21,858 nt of DNA. Source: Helicobacteraceae bacterium UBA6016. GTDB lineage: Bacteria; Campylobacterota; Campylobacteria; Campylobacterales; UBA6016. The notes under the pieces were generated by a model, which saw nothing but the letters and a program-made list of their open reading frames with translations, ran no database searches and was not told the origin of the DNA. Numbering within the stretch: position 1 is the first letter of the stretch; every line of letters begins with the position of its first letter. Position numbers and translations under genes: made by a program. The DNA lies in the NCBI GenBank assembly GCA_002428055.1, contig DIZY01000134.1, positions 3,043-24,900 on the forward strand. Direction: 5' to 3'. Shown one piece after another: positions 17,786 through 21,858 of this stretch.

Positions 17786-18448
17786 TTAGTTTTTAAAAAG
17801 AATGGAGCCGACTCTAAGTAGATTGGAGCCCGATGCTACTGCAAGTTCGAAGTCAGAACTCATCCCCATAGAGCATATTTTGGCGTTGTTTTTTTGTAGA
17901 GAGTCAAATATCTTACGGCAGAGTTCAAAGCTTTTTTTAACGATTTGTTGCTCGTCTGTGTGTGCGCCTATCGTCATTACGCCTTTGAGGTTTATATTTG
18001 TCAAATTTGAGGTAATTTTGTGATATTCGTCTATGGATAATTCAGGCAATACACCCGCTTTCGTCTCTTCTCTTGCGCTATTTATCTGCAAAAGAGCGCT
18101 AACGGTCATATTTTTTGCTTTTGCTCTTTTGTCTATTTCGGCCGCAGTTTCGTATGAGTCTATGGAGTGCATTAGGAAAGGTTTTGTCTCAAGAAGCATA
18201 TTTATCTTATTTGTCTGTATGCGACCGATAAAGTGCCACTCTATCGGTAGCTCATCTAGCATAGTCGCCTTTGCTTTCATATCTTGAATTTTATTTTCTC
18301 CGAATGCCCTTTGCCCCTCTTCGTAAAGCTTTTTTATTGCGTTAGAGTCTACATATTTACTTGCCGCTACGAGTTTTATTATCGCTTTTGGGTCATAAAG
18401 AAGCCTTGCTTTTTCTACTTTTTCGATTACTACTTCAAGATTTGTCAT
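17786..18448 (-). CDS. yggS: YggS/PLPBP-family pyridoxal-phosphate homeostasis protein
   Basis: The 220-residue protein is a single-domain PLP-binding barrel that keeps free pyridoxal phosphate and amino acid metabolism in balance; family members have no proven enzyme activity. The PLP lysine is Lys31 in LVAASKY. Other marks are FGENKIQD, EWHFIGRIQTNK, LQINSAREETKAG, GVMTIGAH, and SMGMSSDFELAVASGSNLLRVGS. ATG at 18448 shares one base with the rseP stop (TGATG), a coupling arrangement. A TTG one codon earlier is possible but less likely. It is the last gene of the - strand operon; a weak AT-rich hairpin follows. Confidence 0.93.
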   Translation of the reverse strand: MTNLEVVIEKVEKARLLYDPKAIIKLVAASKYVDSNAIKKLYEEGQRAFGENKIQDMKAKATMLDELPIEWHFIGRIQTNKINMLLETKPFLMHSIDSYETAAEIDKRAKAKNMTVSALLQINSAREETKAGVLPELSIDEYHKITSNLTNINLKGVMTIGAHTDEQQIVKKSFELCRKIFDSLQKNNAKICSMGMSSDFELAVASGSNLLRVGSILFKN

Positions 18449-19509
18449 CAAAAACCTCCGGCAATCCTATTTAGGTCGTTGTATAGCCCAAGAAGCATAA
18501 GCCACAAAAGCACCGCCCAGCCTGCTAGAGTGAGCTTTGTAAACACTGCTTCGCTTGGCGCTTTTTTGAAAATCATCTCGTAGATATTAAAAAGTATATG
18601 CCCGCCGTCAAGTGCAGGAATCGGGAGAAGATTAATAACTCCTAGGTTTACCGAGATAAGAGCCGTTAGAAGCAGCAGGGTAACTATGCCGCTATGGGTT
18701 GCCTGATTTGTAGCTTGAACTATAGATATTACGCCGCCGACATTATCCAAAGAGAGGACGCCGGTGATTAGTTTTTCCAGCCCCATTGCGATAAATTTGG
18801 CGGATTGGTATGTTTTGTCGAGTGCAAGTCCTGCCGCCTCTATCGGGTTATAATGCACCTTGACGCTCTCACCGTGCGGAGCTATGCCTATCATATATCT
18901 TTTCGTATTTTCGCCGAATATATTTTTTGTCTCTACGATAAGCGGCTTGATTTGTATCTCTTGTTTTGAGCCGTCTCTTAGTATTGAGAGAGCTATCTGT
19001 TGTCCGCCGCTAGCTTGTATTTTTTCGCTTATTTCGTGCCAATACTTTATTGCGCTACCGTTGATTGCCGTTATCTTATCGCCTGCTTTTATGTCCGCAA
19101 CCGAGGCCGCCGAATTTGGCGAGATCTGTCCTATTTTTGCAGTTAAAGTATCGATACCGCCTAGAGCCAAGCCAAAATAGATAATAGCGGCAAGCGCGAG
19201 ATTAAAAAAGGGTCCCGCAAGTAGTATTATTACCCGCTGAAACGGTGTTTTTGAGCTATATCCGTCTGCTTCGTAGTTTGCTTCCGACGGGTTTGCGTCA
19301 TTTTGCCCTTTCATTTTTACATAGCCCCCCAGCGGTATAAGGGAGATTGCGTATTCGGTGCCTTTTTTGGTTACTGAAAATATCTTTTTGCCAAAACCTA
19401 TACTGAAGACTTCGACTTTAACACCAAAAGCGCGCGCTGCAATAAAGTGACCAAGCTCATGAAAAAAGATTAAAAACGATAAAACTAGAAGTGATACAAA
19501 AAAACCCAA
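18448..19509 (-). CDS. rseP: RseP-family site-2 intramembrane metalloprotease
   Basis: The 353-residue membrane protein carries the zinc motif HELGH (His17, Glu18, His21) in its first membrane helix, a PDZ domain in the middle (about residues 115-190: IGQISPNSAASVADIKAGDKITAING), and the second catalytic motif NLLPIPALDGGHILF near the C-terminus. These proteases cut membrane-embedded substrates such as anti-sigma factors or remnant signal peptides. One PDZ domain is visible rather than the two of E. coli RseP, which is common outside Gammaproteobacteria. The start is TTG at 19509, with CGGAGC about 7 bases upstream; the hydrophobic N-terminus matches the family. It follows pgsA by 27 bases and overlaps yggS. 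No anti-sigma factor gene is nearby to name a substrate. Confidence 0.94.
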   Translation of the reverse strand: MGFFVSLLVLSFLIFFHELGHFIAARAFGVKVEVFSIGFGKKIFSVTKKGTEYAISLIPLGGYVKMKGQNDANPSEANYEADGYSSKTPFQRVIILLAGPFFNLALAAIIYFGLALGGIDTLTAKIGQISPNSAASVADIKAGDKITAINGSAIKYWHEISEKIQASGGQQIALSILRDGSKQEIQIKPLIVETKNIFGENTKRYMIGIAPHGESVKVHYNPIEAAGLALDKTYQSAKFIAMGLEKLITGVLSLDNVGGVISIVQATNQATHSGIVTLLLLTALISVNLGVINLLPIPALDGGHILFNIYEMIFKKAPSEAVFTKLTLAGWAVLLWLMLLGLYNDLNRIAGGF

Positions 19510-19536
19510 AATAATGCTCCGATTTGAAAAAGGCTA

Positions 19537-20067
19537 CTAAAGTTTGATGTACTCTTTTGCGTATTCGTAGCCTGAATACAGAGTGAATGCGACAGCTATC
19601 CAAAGTAGCGCCGATGCAAAAGGCCAGTGCATAATCATGAAGCCTATGGCGATAAGTTGCGAGGTTGTTTTTAGTTTACCCATAAGAGAGGCGCCAATCT
19701 CTTTGCCCTCAGATACCGCTACCACCCTAAGTCCTGTTATAAAAAACTCTCTTGTCAGAATCAGAAAAATCGCCCACGGGCTAGCCGCACCTTGGCTCAT
19801 AAGTCCCAAAAATGCCGCCAAAGTAAGCATCTTATCGGCAAGCGGGTCTAATATGGAGCCCAGTTTTGTGCTCTCATTCCACTCCCTTGCGATAAAACCG
19901 TCAAAAAAGTCGGTCAGCCCAGCCAGTACAAAAAGTATTGCGGCAAAAAAATCCATCCATGTAGGATGTATGCTAAAAGCTGCATTATCCCTGTTTAGCA
20001 GTAACCAAAAAATAACGGGCGATACAAGTATTCTTAATGCCGCCAAAGCGTTTGGGGTATTTATCAT
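19537..20067 (-). CDS. pgsA: CDP-diacylglycerol--glycerol-3-phosphate 3-phosphatidyltransferase
   Basis: PgsA makes phosphatidylglycerol phosphate from CDP-diacylglycerol and glycerol 3-phosphate in the inner membrane. The 176-residue protein has the complete CDP-alcohol phosphotransferase motif D-x2-D-G-x2-A-R-x8-G-x3-D-x3-D, seen as DFFDGFIAR followed by LGSILDPLADK. It has about four to five membrane helices and the N-terminal PNALAALRILVSPVIF. The ATG overlaps the stop of the upstream reductase gene by four bases (ATGA). The neighbourhood, with a fatty acid reductase before it and an intramembrane protease after it, fits membrane biogenesis and is the order known from related genomes. Confidence 0.94.
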   Translation of the reverse strand: MINTPNALAALRILVSPVIFWLLLNRDNAAFSIHPTWMDFFAAILFVLAGLTDFFDGFIAREWNESTKLGSILDPLADKMLTLAAFLGLMSQGAASPWAIFLILTREFFITGLRVVAVSEGKEIGASLMGKLKTTSQLIAIGFMIMHWPFASALLWIAVAFTLYSGYEYAKEYIKL

Positions 20068-20831
20068 GTAAAAGAGCTACCGCCGTCGGCTATGATGGTT
20101 TGACCGTTAATCCAGTAAGAATCTTTTTTGCATAGGAAAAGAGCTATTGGAGCCATATCTTCAGCTTGCCCCATTCTTCCAAGCGGCGTTCTTTTGATAA
20201 CCTCTGCTTTCAGCTCTTCAAAATTTGGGAAAGCCCTAAGTGCATCTGTTTCAATGGGACCGCCGGAGAGTGCATTTACTCTAATATTTTTTGGAGCAAG
20301 CTCTGTTGCGGCATATCTCACCATCGTCTCAAGGGAAGCTTTTGATGAGCCGTGACCTGAGTAGTTGTCGGTATGTACAAGGTTGCCTGTAGAGCTTAGC
20401 GCAACTATCGAACCGCCGCCTACTTTTTCCATTCTTTTTGCCGCTTCTTGCGCCCCAACTACAAATGCTAGCACGGTAGCGGTATAGATGTTATTTAGCC
20501 CCTTAGGCTTTAGTCTCATAAACGGTGCAAAACCGCCGACTACGCTTCTGCCTGAAATGATTGCATTCGATATAAAAAAATCTACCCTGTCAAAATCTTT
20601 ATCAATCTCTTCATAGACAGCTTTGTAGCTCTCAGGCTCTAAAATATCTAGTTTGTATGCTTTTATTTTTACTCTATATTTAGCCTCTATTTCGGCGCAT
20701 ATTTTTTTTGACTCTTCTTCGTTTGAGTTGTATGTGAAGGCGATATTTACGCCGTTCTCGGCAAATTGGTCAACTATCGCTCTTCCGATACCTCTTGTCC
20801 CGCCGCTGATTACTAGTGTTTTTCCGTTCAT
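20064..20831 (-). CDS. fabL: Short-chain dehydrogenase, FabL-type enoyl-ACP reductase
   Basis: The 255-residue protein is a short-chain dehydrogenase with the nucleotide loop SGGTRGIGRAI and a catalytic pattern Y157-x6-K164 (NYSGHGSSKASLE). That spacing is the one used by FabL, the enoyl-ACP reductase III of Bacillus and Helicobacter, rather than the usual Y-x3-K. The C-terminal half (ALSGGPIETDALRAFPNFEEL and INGQTIIADGG) also matches FabL as I recall it. It would reduce enoyl-ACP in the last step of fatty acid elongation. In related genomes this gene is often labelled 7-alpha-hydroxysteroid dehydrogenase, which fits the motif poorly. It follows dapA by 8 bases and overlaps pgsA by 4. Confidence 0.82.
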   Translation of the reverse strand: MNGKTLVISGGTRGIGRAIVDQFAENGVNIAFTYNSNEEESKKICAEIEAKYRVKIKAYKLDILEPESYKAVYEEIDKDFDRVDFFISNAIISGRSVVGGFAPFMRLKPKGLNNIYTATVLAFVVGAQEAAKRMEKVGGGSIVALSSTGNLVHTDNYSGHGSSKASLETMVRYAATELAPKNIRVNALSGGPIETDALRAFPNFEELKAEVIKRTPLGRMGQAEDMAPIALFLCKKDSYWINGQTIIADGGSSFT

Positions 20832-20839
20832 TTATAGAC

Positions 20840-21727
20840 CTATTTTAAGATTTCGTATTGCGCAAGCGCCGCTTCTAGTTTTTTCATTGTATCTGCAGAA
20901 GGGTTTGTTAGTGGAAGCCTAAACTCAAGGTTTTCGATAAGTCCTGCTAGATACATTGCCGCTTTTATCGGTATCGGATTTGTTTCGATAAATAGTACGC
21001 TGTTTAGTGCATATAGTGCATCGTTTATCTTTTTTGCGCCTAGATAGTCACCTTTTGCGGCTGCATCCGTCATCTCTTTTAGCTTATTTGGCAGTAGATT
21101 CGAGGTTACGGAGACTACGCCTTTGCCGCCGTTTGCAAGTATCGGATAATTGATGCCGTCATCGCCGCTCAAGATTGATACATTTGGCACATTGACGCCA
21201 AGCTCGACGCATCTCTCTAAAGAGCCGCTAGCCTCTTTTATTGCATACACATTTGGGCACGCATTAGCTATCTGTTTTACAGTTGTAGTTTTGAGATCCA
21301 CGGCGCATCTACCCGGTACATTATAAAGCATTACGCCGACATCTACGGCATTTGCAATAGCCTTATAGTGTTCAAATAATCCCTCTTGGGTCGGCTTGTT
21401 ATAGTAAGGAGTGATGACAAGTATCGCATCTGCTCCAGCTTTTGCGGCAAATTTTGCAAGATCTACGGCTTCTGCGGTAGAGTTGGAGCCTGCTCCCGCA
21501 AGTACTTTTGCGGTTGTGCCTTTGGCGCACTCTATCGCTATCTCTATACACCTTTTGTGCTCATCGTGTGTGACTGTCGGGCTCTCTCCGGTCGTACCCA
21601 TTGGAGAGATGATGTCGATACCCAGTCTTATCTGCCTTTTTATCAGGTTTGCATATTGCGCTTCATCCAATTTCCCGTTTTTAAAAGGGGTGACTAGCGC
21701 AGTAGCAGAGCCTAGCGGAAAATTCAT
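20840..21727 (-). CDS. dapA: 4-hydroxy-tetrahydrodipicolinate synthase
   Basis: DapA condenses pyruvate with aspartate semialdehyde, the first committed step to diaminopimelate and lysine. The 295-residue protein is of normal length. The pyruvate-binding GTTGESPT (Thr45/Thr46), Tyr135 in YNVPGR with Arg140, and the Schiff-base Lys164 in YAIKEASG are all present, as is ITPYYNKPTQEGL. The start ATG at 21727 overlaps the stop codon of the M16 peptidase gene (ATGA), and AGGAAG lies just upstream. With the DapC-like enzyme in the + strand operon, this window encodes two steps of the succinylase lysine route in separate units. Confidence 0.96.
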   Translation of the reverse strand: MNFPLGSATALVTPFKNGKLDEAQYANLIKRQIRLGIDIISPMGTTGESPTVTHDEHKRCIEIAIECAKGTTAKVLAGAGSNSTAEAVDLAKFAAKAGADAILVITPYYNKPTQEGLFEHYKAIANAVDVGVMLYNVPGRCAVDLKTTTVKQIANACPNVYAIKEASGSLERCVELGVNVPNVSILSGDDGINYPILANGGKGVVSVTSNLLPNKLKEMTDAAAKGDYLGAKKINDALYALNSVLFIETNPIPIKAAMYLAGLIENLEFRLPLTNPSADTMKKLEAALAQYEILK

Positions 21728-21858
21728 TTTGCTTCCTTTTTTCTAAGAATTATAGTTGTTTTTGTTTCATCGATAAAATATTTGTTTGCCACTTTTACTA
21801 TCTCTTCGGCTGTTAGCTTGGATAGTTTATCTTCATACTCCAAAAGCGGTTTTATATT
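21724..21858 (-). CDS. M16-family zinc peptidase, C-terminal fragment
   Basis: The last 135 bases, read on the - strand, are one open frame of 44 codons ending in TGA at 21724-21726, overlapping the dapA ATG. The stretch YEDKLSKLTAEEIVKVANKYFIDETKTTIILRKK is typical of the C-terminal end of M16 (pitrilysin/PqqL-type) peptidases. The gene order peptidase-dapA-SDR-pgsA is the one known from Helicobacter and Campylobacter. The gene continues beyond the window, so the zinc motif HxxEH cannot be checked here. Confidence 0.75.
   Translation of the reverse strand, partial: NIKPLLEYEDKLSKLTAEEIVKVANKYFIDETKTTIILRKKEAK

Overview
This window reads as a chromosomal segment of a Campylobacterota (formerly Epsilonproteobacteria) chemolithotroph, probably of the Sulfurimonas/Sulfuricurvum/Sulfurovum kind. 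The reasons are moderate-to-low GC, heavy use of AGA and ATA codons, a MurC and a FabL-like reductase of the Campylobacter/Helicobacter type, the dapA-SDR-pgsA order known from that phylum, and periplasmic sulfur/oxygen redox genes. The assignment comes from protein resemblance recalled from memory, not from a search. I see no mobile element, CRISPR array, tRNA or rRNA.

Region 1 (1-6560, all + strand) is a dense housekeeping run: the 3' end of gatA, then guaB, metX, xseB, a nitrilase-fold protein that appears to lack its catalytic cysteine, dapC-like aminotransferase, and murC. Gaps are tiny or genes overlap, so co-transcription is likely. It combines tRNA-dependent amidation, GMP, methionine and diaminopimelate synthesis, DNA repair and peptidoglycan synthesis.

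Region 2 (6624-12148) is membrane and signalling. It holds a methyl-accepting chemotaxis gene broken by two +1 frameshifts, a convergent LplT-type transporter fused to a PlsC acyltransferase, and a divergent PAS histidine kinase plus OmpR-type regulator pair closed by a small hairpin.

Region 3 (12172-17501) is the accessory-looking part: a superoxide reductase and a FetB-type permease in divergent orientation around two inverted repeats, truD overlapping the permease 3' end, a Crp/Fnr-family regulator behind a leader rich in inverted repeats, a Tat-exported Rieske protein, and a Tat-exported flavocytochrome c sulfide dehydrogenase flavoprotein (FccB type). The FccB-like protein keeps the covalent-FAD cysteine and the redox cysteine pair, but no cytochrome subunit is encoded nearby. 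Its gene neighbour is the Rieske protein. This pairing, with oxygen/iron defence genes and a regulator close by, is the most interesting candidate for an unusual sulfide-oxidising module.

Region 4 (17786-21858, all - strand) is a compact operon: the 3' end of an M16 peptidase gene, dapA, a FabL-type enoyl-ACP reductase, pgsA, rseP and yggS, joined by overlaps or short gaps. It links lysine/peptidoglycan precursor, fatty acid and phospholipid synthesis with membrane proteolysis and PLP homeostasis.
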